NCBI GenBank assembly: GCA_964007475.1
Contig: OZ023275.1
Span: 2,914,001 to 2,978,000 of the forward strand
Length of the DNA stretch: 64,000 nucleotides
Direction of reading: 5' to 3'
DNA from: Hybos culiciformis
Lineage: Eukaryota; Arthropoda; Insecta; Diptera; Hybotidae
Shown: positions 38,627 through 50,938 of the stretch, one piece after another
How the letters are laid out: each line of letters begins with the position of its first letter
Numbering within the stretch: the first letter of the stretch is position 1
Notes under the pieces: model-generated
The model's database searches: none
What the model was told of the DNA's origin: nothing
What the model saw: only the letters and a program-made list of their open reading frames with translations
Made by a program: the position numbers and the translations under genes

Positions 38627-39259
38627 GTATTACCATAAAGGAAGTATAAATATGAGAAATTCATTCCAAATTAAAAAAATTAAACAAAAAATATGAAATC
38701 AAAAAATGAAATCACTATCCCATTATGCCTTGTTCGCATTATAATTTAAATTCCACTTAGATTCCGGAAAACAAATTGCCGTTCGCATTACAATATTTGA
38801 TGAGAACTGGAATTTGATGATGTATAAAAAACAATTGAGAAAGAGAAAAAATGTTTGTTGTTAAAAATTTTGACTTTTTATCTCGCTTTTTATCAATTTT
38901 ATTTGGTTTTTTCTTCATTTTGACTCGAATTTGACAAAAAAAATTGTTGCCACCTATAACAAAATTTTATAAAGTGAGTGAAAGTAACTATAAATGTAGA
39001 ATTCCAAACCTGACAAACTGGAATATAAAAGTGGAATATACAAATTCCGGAATATTTTTTATATGAAAAAACCAGTTCATATTCCTGAAATATTCCGGAA
39101 AACAGCATATTCCACAAATATTCTCCTAATGCGAACAGCATATTACCGTCAATTGGGATAGTGATTTCATATAGACCGACATTTTTTGTTTAGTTTTTTT
39201 AATATGAATTTTTTGTATGGAATGAATTTCTCTTATTTATGCTTACTTTGTGGTATTAC
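38627..39259. mobile_element. Nested inverted-repeat (MITE-like) element inside the hAT
   Basis: The left arm begins GTATTACCATAAAG and the right arm ends CTTTGTGGTATTAC, near-inverted. Similarity continues through GAGAAATTCATTCCA and ATGAAATCACTATCCC to the TGTTCGCATTA segments, giving arms of roughly 130-150 bases. The interior has repeated ATTCCGGAA words and no coding sequence. It splits a hAT transposase remnant, which shows it is a separate later insertion. The exact ends and target duplication are uncertain by a few bases; TA or TTA is possible. Confidence 0.78.
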
Positions 39260-39360
39260 TAACTTTACCCGTTTCAGTTGCTAAAGGTGAGAGAACTTTT
39301 CCAAAATTTAAAACCGATCAAAAATTACTTCAGATCAACTATCGGGCAAGAAAAATGGAA
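39260..39360 (+). pseudogene. hAT transposase dimerisation-domain remnant
   Basis: Read after the nested element, the codons give LTLPVSVAKGERTFPKLKPI, followed by KNYFRSTIGQEKWN. This matches the conserved hATC pattern (LTLPV-S-A--ERSFSKLK-IK-YLRSTM-QERL) seen at the C-terminus of hAT transposases. The serine and cysteine/alanine positions have drifted and the frame closes shortly after, so it is a dead fragment. Family recognition is secure; subfamily is not assigned. Confidence 0.82.
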
Positions 39361-39476
39361 TTTAACTAGTGTTTGCTTTTTGTAGCCTTTGAGTAACTAA
39401 TTGAAAACTTTTTCAAAGGCGCCAATCATTCCTTGCACACACACAAAAAAAACCACGAGCCGGGCCTGCTTACAAA

Positions 39477-42400
39477 CATTGTATCTTTTATTTCCCAGAA
39501 AATCAGATATTATAGTATCTTATAATAATAATAATTTCTTATATCTTTAAAGTTTTAAAGAAATAAATTTCAACATAAATTATTTAATATACTACACCTT
39601 AAATATCTAGAAGTCAGTTCATTGATATTGATATTCGTCTCAGTTGAATATTATTTAAACAAGAAATTTTAATAATTACAAAAACTGTTCACAAAATGAT
39701 TTTGATTATTTTGGAAAAATTTAATATAATGGTAAAATTTCTCATTCGATTTATATTTCTCATTCAATTTATATATTGAGTGAGCCCACCTATAATTCTA
39801 ATTTATCCTTTAAGCAAAAGAAAGAAAAAAAAATTGTCAATTTAATGCATGACAAAATACTTGGTTAAATTTATTATATTGTAAAAAGAAAACTTATTCC
39901 ACCTTTCTCGAATTAAAATGTGAATAAATTTAATATACATATTTACGATGAATAACTTTAATATATGAAACGAATTTAAATGTAGGTATACACACCTAAG
40001 CCTACATAATGTAATAAAAAAAAACAAAAATTCATCAATATATAATGCCAAAATCAGTGATAATCAGTGATAATCATTGTATATACCGCATTTTTCTTAT
40101 ATATAAATACGTATATACATAATATATACGTTTAATATAATAAATTCACCGAACATTTGCAAAGCTTTTTTTTTTTCTTTTTTTCAATTAGAACAGGAAT
40201 TTAATTTATTTTAATTTTTTTTTTTTTGAATTCTAAGAGCAATATTCAATTTAATTTTTTATTTGATTTATATGTAAGTATATATATATTATTGGTATAC
40301 ATATAATAATCAAAAACTAAATAAAAGGATCTCAATATTCTGAAAAAAAAAATGTATCCTTGAATACCTAATAAACGGAATATTTAATGACGCCGCATGG
40401 TGTTATCAGGATCAAAGATATTATAAATCCCAATTTTATTTAATTTTTAATGTCAAAATGTTATACGAGTATTTACTATTATATTATTTTATTTTTGTTG
40501 AGTAATGTTGGTATTTTTTTTTTTATGATTTAAGGTGACATTTACAAAAAAAAAAGAGTGGGTTTATAAGAGTATTAAAAATATCACCTTGATATATATT
40601 TTGTATTTTTTTTTAGAATTATTATTCATAGGATTAATATTTGGGTCAAGAATAATTTTTTTTTCTTTTACAAAATTATTTATTTTTAAAATAATTTTTG
40701 ATCCTGGATAGAAAAAAAATTAATTAGATGTCAAAATATTAAGAAAAAAAAAAAAGATTTAAGTATTAAATGAAAATTAATGCAATATTTTTTAAAGTCA
40801 AAATTTAATTCGTACATGACGTCAAAAGATATCTAATTCCTATTTAAAGCTAAGAACAGTACAATATATCTCGTGAAGGATAATTATGACAATTTGATTT
40901 CCTTTTACTACACAGAATGATAAAAAAATGTCGAAGATATTATAATTCCTAATTATTGTCTCCTAATTTTTGAAATTAGTAAAAATAAATTAATAAATGC
41001 TTGTGAAATTCCAAATGAAGATATGCTTCAGCTAGAATTTATCCCATCCCATTCACAGAAAAAAAGAGTACAAGTTTCAATGTTAAATTTGGAAAAAGCA
41101 GTATTAAAAGTATAGGTTTTAATTTTGTAAACATTAAGATACAATAATTTTAATTAATAAGTATTCAAAAATGATGTAGTCTTCATTTGGAAATGATTTT
41201 AAAATTCCATAACAGTAGTATATATATATTAAAATTTATTCAAAAAATTATATTGCAATTAATTTTGTTTTAGAAAGATTCAAAACGCGTGTTCATTTAG
41301 ATTAAGTTAAATATATTTCAATTTAGTACTGCATTGAATAATAAAAATTATATAATAATAAAATACATAATAAACAAATATATTAGTTATCTGTTGATTT
41401 ATATTAATTTGCTATGTCATAATTTTATTTATAGCTTTAGTGTATTTTAAAAACTATATTATATACAGTATACTTACTTTATTTCAGATTGTTAATTTTA
41501 AGCTCGCTTGTTGCAGATAAACAAAAAACTTTTCGAAAAACAGAATAAAATATATTTATTTTTGGGTACATTATAATACTAAATATATTCCTATAACGTC
41601 GACATATGTAATGTATACATATATCTTCATTCGAATAATATCTTAAAAAAAAATATATATATATATATTTTATTTTGTTCAAATTGATTAATACAAAAAG
41701 CTTAATTTGCATTTTAAATTTAAAAAAAAGAAAATTATTTTTTTTTATTTCTTCAAAATTCTATCAAGCGTACACCACATTTTAATCAAAACAAAATTTA
41801 TGAAGTTCAAAAAAGTTTTTATTTTTTGTATTTGGAAAAAACTTTGTTTTATATTTTGCCGAATGCATATTAATTTTTTATTCAAATTTATTCAATTTAA
41901 TTGAATATTTTAGCAGTTTTTGTGATAGATTTTTTTTTATTGGAATACTTTCTAGAGTCATCATGTACACACGACTAATTGTATAATTTGTTCGATAAAA
42001 ATTTTTTTTTTTTTTTTAGCTTATATCGGTCTCCATATAAGACTAAATAATATACATAGGGCATACGTACATATAAATATTTATATTCTAACCAAGATTT
42101 TATGGAACCACAGTGGGCTTAAGAATTGATTATGTAGATACATACTTTCTGATTACATTTTCAGAAGGATTTTATTTTTTTTGAAATGATAACATTTCAA
42201 ATTGTAGATAAATAAAAATGATTCTATTCGACCATTTGATTATAAATATTTATTGTTAGCCATATTTATGACGACCATCAAAGAAATTTGAATATTATAG
42301 GAAATAGATGTGGAAATGATGTTGCAATGATTTTCCGGTGGTTAATATGAATACAATGCTGATTCGGTATTTCAAAATTTATTAAAATTCAAGAATATTT

Positions 42401-42953
42401 CATAGTTTATTACTTATTTGATTATTACAGAGCAGCGTTAACGACTGAAAAGTTAAATGTTCCAATATCGCAACAATATACATAGTCCTTATTTTTAAAT
42501 TTTTTATTATTTTAAAATATCACCTAATAATTATACCATTATGGGAAGTACAGTATTTTAGAAAAGAAAGAAATGTTGCACTGAATTTTCAAATAAAAAA
42601 AATTTGGAAATCTTGAAATCAAGTTATTTTTAAGATATGAAGCTGCATTGCGGTCTTTTATTATAAAATCTCTTTAGGGACATATAGTTATAAGTTTTTT
42701 TTTTCAAGAATCATTAGTCCTTCTCCGTAAAAGTTTTTTTTCTCAAAAAAAAACTATTCTAGAATAAAAATATTTTGATAGTGTGTCAAAAAAAAAAAAA
42801 TTTACGGAGAACAAATTTTTAAAATCAGTCTGACTTGATTACGCGCTAACAAAATACATACATATAAGTATTTTTTTCATAAATATAGTTTCTCTTGAAC
42901 CTTAACCAAATAAAGCTTTCAGTCAGCCAATAACATTTTAATAGCAAGCTATA
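39477..42953. other. A/T-rich non-coding stretch
   Basis: No gene supported. Simple-repeat content includes a tandem AATCAGTGAT pair at about 40053-40077 and AT runs near 41655. Confidence 0.55.
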
Positions 42954-43140
42954 TAGAGTACGATTCAAATCACTTGACCAATCCGTTATGCAAAGCTTTC
43001 CCTTTCCATTACAAAATTCCATGCAAAGTTGCATGATCTTTTTTTCTTAAATAATTTCCCCTAAATTTTGTATGGAATTTTGTAATGGAAAGGGAAAGCT
43101 TTGCATAACGGATGAATCAAGTGATTTGAATCTTACTCTA
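42954..43140. mobile_element. Long hairpin (foldback/MITE-like), about 75-base arms
   Basis: Arms 42954-43028 and 43064-43140 are inverted copies with only a few mismatches. The central 38 bases (42983-43020, starting CCGTTATGCAAAGC) are perfectly matched. The loop is about 35-40 bases. ATA is present on both sides and may be the target duplication. No coding content. An RNA of this region would fold into a long near-perfect duplex. Confidence 0.85.
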
Positions 43141-43147
43141 ATACCGC

Positions 43148-43398
43148 CTGCTCAGAAATGAAACAACGTATAATGAAAAGTATAGTTTCGAGTAATTTGA
43201 ATTTAAAGATTTGAAAATAAAAAAAAACGTATGAAAAAATATCAAGTAGCGTACAATTTTCATCTAAAAAACACATTTTAATCAACATTAAGAATATTGC
43301 AAAGTAGTTGTACTTATAAAATCGAGTACGAGGAATCGAATGGTGCTATTGTCAAATAATGACGTATAAATGTCATACGTTGTTTCATTTCTCAGCAG
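43148..43398. mobile_element. Small inverted-repeat element, 251 bases
   Basis: The terminal 24 bases (left CTGCTCAGAAATGAAACAAC, right the reverse complement ending TTTCATTTCTCAGCAG) match with one mismatch. No coding content. It lies 7 bases from the hairpin at 42954-43140; the two may be independent insertions or parts of one composite. The target duplication is not resolved. Confidence 0.7.
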
Positions 43399-44476
43399 AT
43401 GATACTATATACAAACATATTTAAAACATATTAACCCCTTTACTTGCTAATATTCTCAGCTCTAAAATAATTTCTGATTTTCTCGCATTCCATTAAAATA
43501 AAAATTTTGACTATACCGCCGGGATTTTAGATTTTAATAAATAAAATTATTCTCTATTATAGTTATACACTATGTATATACTATTTATATTTTGAATTAA
43601 AAAATTTTTCATTTAATCGTATACAAAAATAATATAAAACCAAAAATTGTCGCATAAATTCATACATAAAAAAAATTATTTTTTGTATTTTTGGTTTTTT
43701 GTTTGTAAATAAATATAAATAATTATCAAGGGAGGTCAAGAAATTAAAATAAAAAATAATTTTCCTCATTATCCTGATGCAAAAAAAATAAATAAATATA
43801 AAGTATTATAAATTTATTTATTTTTTTTATTTGTTTTTATTTTGTTTTGCAACAGATAAATTTTTTAATTTTTTTTTGTAATTTTATTATTTTTTTTAAC
43901 ATTTAAACATTTAACATAATAAATATTAATTTCATTAATTTAATGCTTTTTAAAAATAAATTTATTTATCACAAATTGCAATTAGCGGTGCACTTTATCA
44001 AAAAAAGCGGATTTAAAATGCATTCACATAGCACATTATAAAATTAATATATATATATATATATATAAAAAATAAATATATATAAATTGTTATGTTTTTT
44101 TTTTTTTTATTATTTTGGTTAATGGAAAATTTCACACTTTTGAAACTGAGAAAAAAAAAATTTAAAGTATTTAGTGGAAAATTCCTTTTTTTTTTCACTC
44201 TTTTATTTGCAGAGTTAAAAACAAATTATTATGTTGATGTTTTTTTTTTTTCAAATCAAATATATAATATGATATATGTTTCAAAGTTTATTTACATTTC
44301 AATAAATATTTCTTCATTTTTTTTTGTTTACATTAGCTTTTAAAAGTGTACATAGTTTTATGTACCAAAAAAAAAAGAAAACATTTTCATAATTTTACGA
44401 AACTTTATTTCTGTATCTGTAATTTTTATTATAGATACAAATCTCATATATCTAAATATCTAAATATCTAAATATT

Positions 44477-44513
<37 letters not shown>

Positions 44514-47500
44514 AAGAATTTTCTTAAAACTAAAGGAACAAAAAAAATTACCTAAATGTTTTATTAATTTTCTTCGAAATTATTTTGTTTTCATTTTTTC
44601 GTAACACACTTTATTTTTGTTCTTTCCTCTTTATTTCAATCAAAAATAATTGTTTTCGAAATAATTTTTTATTTACAATTTACAAGTTACATGTATTATT
44701 ATTATTATTATTATTAGTAGTATTATTTTTATAATTTTTTTTATTTAATTTTTTTTTGCCTGAACTATCGACAACGATTGTTCAATTAAAACTACTGAAA
44801 AAGTACCAATTTTACTTTCCAAAATAAAAATAATGGAAAAAAAAAGAAGAATACCAAGCTCTTTCATCATATTTTTGTTATTCAGATTTTCCTTCTTCTT
44901 ATTTTATATATATTTTTTTTATTTTTTGGTAAATTTTCATTCTGAAAACAATGGTAAATCAAAAGAGAACCTGTTAATTTTTTGTGAGTGGAAAATTTTG
45001 TAAAAAAAAAATTTACAGTTTTGGAATATTACAAAGGTCATAATAAATATTTGTGGAAAAAAATAAAGGAATTTTTTTTGATGGTTCAACGCTAATGAGT
45101 CTTTATGTTAATGTTTTATGGTATTAAATCCTTGAAGTTTTCAATAATAATGCGAATTTAAAATTAAAATTCATAAGACTTTTATAGATTTTATTTTCCA
45201 TTGAAATTGAAGCTTTGTCTTTAAATAAGAAAAGTGCAAATTAAACTAACGTTGACTGAGTCTATGTTCATAGTAAGTTCAAAATTTAAATTGCAAATTA
45301 ACTTTCAATGGTTGGAACCCAACATTTTTTGTCTTATATTCTTGTCTTATATTCTTGTATTCCTATAGTCCAAATCTAATAATCTACATTACTTTGTTAA
45401 TCTTTGAATTGAAACATGTCTAGAATCTGGTTATTTTATTTTAATTAATTATTCTAAAAATATTAAACTTTAATATTGTTTTTAGATTTTGTTCCATATC
45501 AATTCCTGAATATATCTATACTTTCTATTAAATTCAGAGCATTTCAACATGATATTGAGATGAAATTTTCGTCAATAAGAGAAAATGTTTTTTTTTGGCT
45601 CATATTGAAAGCGCAAGTCAAATGAAAAGTTAAGGAATTTTTATTTAAAAAAAAAATAAAAAATATTTAATATACTCTCAGATTTTTATATGAATATGTT
45701 TGCTGTGCTGGTTTAATTGTTATTGACATTTGTTCTTCAATTTTTCTTTTTTTTTTTGCAAAAATAATATTTATTCTTGTGCAACTTCTAAAGAAATACT
45801 AATTATAACAAAATAAATGTTAAGTAAAATATATTTTGCTTTTTTTTGTTAAATTATTATGCAGTTCATTTGAAAAAAGAATCACGTTTATGTTTTCGAA
45901 TTTTCTGATAGAAAAAAAAAAAAATGCTTATTCATATGCATAGTAGACACACTTATTATGTACATATATGTACTTATCATACATAAATTATACGAGATTG
46001 TACAAAATTTTGTTTAAATTTTAGCAAAATATTCTCTTTGATCGTTCGTAGTTAATGAAATTGAAATTAAAAACCACAGATTTGTTAGACGTGCACTTAA
46101 TAGAAAACAAATTTTTGTTAAATTTGATAGTGCAAGAACTGTTTTGATTTGATAAATTTTTCAAGCTTCAAATGAAAAAGTGGTTTGTTTAAAAAAAAAA
46201 TATGAAATTATAGAGATTTTTATTTTTTTCTATATATTTATAAGTTTATACACCAACTCGATATCGAAAAAATTTAATTTGTTAGATTTTAGAATATGAC
46301 ATTTCCATTTTTGATTTCCTTTTGTTGATTTCTATAACTTGATTTTTAACTGTACAAATGCAAATCTTTTAAATTAATTTATCTTTTTATTCATTTTTCT
46401 TTTCAATTCAGTTTTTGAATGAATAAAAAAAAATTGATTTGTTACAATTTGATTAATTAATATTAAAGGAAAGTGACATATAATGGACACTATATTAACT
46501 TTTTAATTATGTGATTTTTTTTTTTTTGATTTAAAAATTCACCCTTGTGAAGTAGTTAAATCTTTATAAATATAAATCCTTCAATTTGCATAATAAATCA
46601 TGCATTCGCAAGGAAAAAATTTATTTCTTTCGTTTTCCGCATAGAAAATTTTAAATGAATTGAATAAACAAAAAGCTTCAGTGCGTTTATGCAATGCACA
46701 TATATATATATTGTTTATTGTTCAGTTTAATTCTGACCTTCATCTATAAAAAAAAAATTCTAGTAATAGTTTTTTAAGTATATAAAATTTTTCCATAAAT
46801 GTACACATACGTGATTCTTTAGAATTTTTATCGTGCATAAAAATAAAATGACAGATAATGTGAATGATTCAAGGTTTCTTTTTTAAAGCACGAACATTTC
46901 TAATTACGTTGATAAATAAAAGTGCGAAACAATAATTGTCAGCTCGGTTAGAGTCATAAAAATATTGTGGATAATGGAATATTGGATAATTAGTAACCAA
47001 ATAAATTATAATTTTTATTTACTAAATAATTTTTCTAATTTTTGTACTTTTAGATTCTGGAAAATTTCATTCTGCTCGCGATAAAGGCATGTATTAAGAT
47101 CGCACATAAAATTTGGTTCGTAAATAAAAAGATAGATTAAGATTTGCATTATAATACAGAATAAAGTTTTTCTTTGATATAAAATTGTAATAAATTTTAA
47201 AATATTATTTATGAGATAAGGATTCTGAGATAAAGATTCTTAATAGCATTAGATATAAGTGTTACATCCAATTACTTTATTTAAAAAAAAAAAGAAAGAA
47301 AATCTATATAAATAGCATGATTGTACATATATTTAAAATTTTTATCCGATTTAAATGGTTTTCATAAAAATGCACACACAAAACAAATAAGCGGCAACTT
47401 TATTTTTTATTTTTTATATATTTATAGAAAAAAAAGAAGAATTTTATGAATTTTCGTATGTTTTTATCGTCTCTGTTGATGCGAAATATTTTCTAAAAAA

Positions 47501-50500
47501 GAACTTAAAACAAAATTAAACAGAAGTTATTTTATTTTAGAAAACAAAAATAAAAAAAAAAAAGTCCTTGTCCTTTTTTTTTTTTCGTTTTTAGATAAAT
47601 TGGACACTTGGGACTGTCAGAAGATATTAGGAAAAATGCAACAATAGCGAAAATATAAATTTTTTTGTTACCATAACTTTTAATTCAAAATAAAACTTGT
47701 AAAATGGTAAAAGCAGAGTTCTTTAGAATTTTTAATTTTTTTTTTTTGATGTACTGTTTCAATAAATTTATTTTAGGTCATTTCAATTATTTACTATATT
47801 GCAGTGGTGGAATAAATAATCTACAAAAAATATTAAACACACAATTTTCTAAATGTTTTACGATAAAAAAAAAAACCAAGCAGATTATATTTATATTATT
47901 TTATAAAAATTAGATATAAAATTATGCTATTCTTTGAAATTTTTTTCGGAAATTTTAAAAATCTTTTTTAATATTTATGGATGACAGATATTAAAAAAAA
48001 TAAATTCTTGGTACCTAGCCGATATTGAATTCATCTAAATTTTCGAATTGATTTGAATACAAGCGTTGATTTACTTTATTGAAAATTTTGTAACCTGTTT
48101 ACAAACTTAACTTAGTTCTTGTTTTAAACGGAAACATGTTTATTTTTATCAATAATCCTATTATATATTAAAAAAAAAAAAGAAAGAAGTTCTATTTCAA
48201 TTCCTACAAAATAACATTTGGAATTTGACACAATCATTTGTAAAAGAAAAAAAAAAATTAAGAAAAATCAATAGAACCTATTTAGGTATATATTTAATTT
48301 CAAAACCAATTTATAATTTGTGTTTAATGTAGTGAAAAATAACCTTACTTAACTTTGATAAGGAAGTAACAAGAAACTAAACTTTTACCCTAACCACGTA
48401 ATAAAAAATGTTCGTGAAAGAATGTTATTTTGTTAAAGAGAAATATCAAATTTCAATAAAATCCTTTTTTTTTTTCAAGATTCTATTATTTTATTATTCC
48501 TGAGATACAAAAATAAAATTATATGTTACGGAATTATATTTCCTTTACGTATTTTTTATTTTTATTTATTTATTTTTATTTTTCTTCTTTTTTTTTTTCG
48601 AAAAATAAATTAATGTTGTTGAAGCTTTTGCTCAAATGTACGCATGCTGAACAGCTGTTGAAAATATGTTTATGAGATTAAAGTTTATAAAAAAAAAAAA
48701 AAAAAAAACAGAAAAAAAAATTTCCTGGATAAACTTAACTGAAAAAGAAAAACAGTACAAAAAGAAAAAAAAAATTATTTTGTACTTTGTATCAATGCTT
48801 TTATTAAGAGCACTATATGTGTTTCGCTAAATAAAAAAAATAAAATAAAAAAACAAATAGTGTCAATTTCATTGCAAAGGATAAACGAAAGTATTATACC
48901 AATAAAATGTAATTCTGATATTACAAAATCCCAGGCTTTTACATTAAAAAAATATACACATATTATATATCTTTTGTTCCAATTTTTTTTTTTTTTTTGT
49001 ATATATCGTACCTATATAATTGCGAATAAGTTTTACAATTTTAATAAAATTAGGCTTTTATTTCGACAGTTCAGAGTATTTATTTGTTACAAATTACAGT
49101 TTTGACAACTGCAATTTATATTAATCGTTTACTTATAGCTAGATTATTTATACTTGAATATTATTTGTTTTAAACAATTTGGTCACTTTTAATTATAAGA
49201 TACATTTTAATAAAAATATATTTAAATTTAAATTAAATTTTATGTAGTCTCAGTAAATTAGGATAATAAAGTTTCTTAGGTTCGAATGAAAACAATTATT
49301 TTTGATTGCACATGAAAAACAAAATACTGAGGTTACTCAGCAACTAAAGATGATATTGATTTTTGGGAATTGGAAATTTTCTCTTCAAGTTAAAAGTCGT
49401 TCTTAAATTATTTGTTTTGTAATTTCAAAGACCCTTAAAACATAATTTACCTGGACTGTTAATTAGAAAAATTGGTTTTTTTTTCCATTTATCTCTAAAT
49501 AAAGTTCCTAAGCTTATTTAAAAAATGGTATTTGAATTACATAAATTTGAATAAATTACATAAATTTGAATAAATTACATACCAAAAAAAAAAAACAAAA
49601 TTTTAATTCTATTATCTTGTTTTTTTTTTAATTGGTCAGGTCATCTTTCCATAAAACACAATTTTTAAATTTAAATAATTTTCTATGGCAAATATTATAT
49701 ATTCCAAAAAAAAAGAATATTAAAAAAACATGAAAAATTACCTATCAAAAATATGTTAATCATATTATACATATATTTAAAAAATTAACCTCTGACCAGG
49801 AAAAAACAAATTTTTTTGTTTTTTTTTTAGGTAATTACGTTTATCCAAATAAATATGCAGTCTCATAAATCTTTTAATATTATGTTTTAAATACGTACAT
49901 AATTAATTTGTAAATTAAATAAAGCGCTAGATAAATCAGTTGTAAACCAATATCTGATGAAAAAAAAATTTTTATTTTTTTTATTTTTCCATATACATAA
50001 TTATTTAGTAAGCTGTACAAAATACTGTACAAAATAATAATAATATACCGTAGTACTACATATAATTTGAATATTTAAAAGAAAAATCCTTTTAATGAAA
50101 CAAAAATTCAAAGTTTTTTATTTTACTAGACCGAAGAATTTATTAAGTATAACGAGAATATTGGAAATTTTATAATGTTATAACTTAATTTATTTCGATG
50201 GGGGTTTAGTATTTTGTTTTTACTGATGTGTACTGTGATACTGTGTAATGATTATTAAAAGATTCGCACCTATTTGTTTTTTGCGGAACTGTGAAATTCT
50301 TTCCATTTATCAAGTATGAAAAGTGATTTTTGAAGTGGAAATTTCCATTTTTTTTCCGGAAATATTTCTAGGTGCGATCAAAGTATTACCTCAAATAATT
50401 TCGTTAAAAATTATTCATACGAACAAAACTCTTGATTTGATTTTTGTTTCTTATCTTATGAATGTGTTATTTATCATCTACCAATTCTGGTTGAAATCAA

Positions 50501-50635
50501 TCAAATTTTTATCTTTGAGACGCAATGTTGATGCAATTAACTATAATTTTCGCAATTTGAATGATGTCTGAATTTTCGTTTCTCTCATAAAAAAACGCTT
50601 TTGTAAGCTTTGAGAAAAGAATTTTGGCTCTAAAC
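43399..50635. other. Long A/T-rich non-coding stretch
   Basis: No gene supported across about 7.2 kb. Simple repeats include an AT run at about 44479-44510, TCTAAATA copies just before it, ATT at about 44695-44717, and a 19-base pair repeat (ACATAAATTTGAATAAATT) at 49539-49580. Open frames here are low-complexity. Confidence 0.55.
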
Positions 50636-50675
50636 AAGGCCTACGGGTTAGCCTATTATTTAAATCTAGCACCAC
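50636..50675. mobile_element. Possible degenerate hAT end
   Basis: The sequence around AAGGCCTACGGGTTAGCCT and ending TTAAATCTAGCACCAC resembles the better-preserved hAT end at 2901-2935, with clear divergence. No partner end was found. Confidence 0.35.
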
Positions 50676-50806
50676 TAATTAAATGTTTTAATTCAATTAT
50701 ACTACTTTATTGCTTGAATATTGATTCCACGATGTAAGTTAATGCACAAGATTTTTAGTCTTCTTTTCTTAATTGGATTTCATCATTCTTATAATGTTGC
50801 AAACAG

Positions 50807-50938
50807 GTTGGTGTCATTGGTAAATATTCCTGGAATTTCTTTATTGTTGTGCATGCTGATGTGGGGCACTTCAAGAATCCTGAATTAAATGTGATAACCG
50901 CTCTTTACACACTCAAATCACAAAGTCCTTTGGAGTAG
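50807..50938 (+). other. Exon-like open stretch, 43 codons, unidentified
   Basis: Directly after a plausible splice acceptor (TTGCAAACAG) is an open stretch with mixed, non-low-complexity codons, including VVHADVGHFKNPELN and ITALYTLKSQSPLE, ending in TAG. It has no ATG at its start and no neighbour exon that I can see. Its composition stands out from the surrounding Lys/Asn/Ile-rich chance frames. I do not recognise the family. It may be a terminal exon, a transposon coding relic, or chance. Confidence 0.3.

Larger units (their letters stand above)
38336..39468 (+). mobile_element. hAT element with decayed transposase, 1133 bases
   Basis: The ends CAGGCCCGGCTCG and CGAGCCGGGCCTG are perfect 13-base inverted repeats. 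They are flanked by the exact 8-base duplication CTTACAAA (38328-38335 and 39469-39476). Subterminal GGCGCC-rich segments lie inside both ends. The interior keeps parts of a hAT transposase C-terminus, and a second inverted-repeat element is inserted in that coding remnant. The element is certainly non-autonomous now. The nested order shows that it predates the inner insertion. Confidence 0.93.

Noticed and set aside
38899..39141. 80-codon minus-strand frame inside the nested MITE
   Set aside because: It lies in the element's inverted-repeat and ATTCCGGAA-repeat sequence, with no domain and no matching frame in other parts.
50323..50571. 82-codon open frame considered as a hAT transposase C-terminus
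   Set aside because: None of the hATC residues (ERSFS, LRSTM, QERL) can be placed in any frame; similarity to FPEI-type starts is too short.
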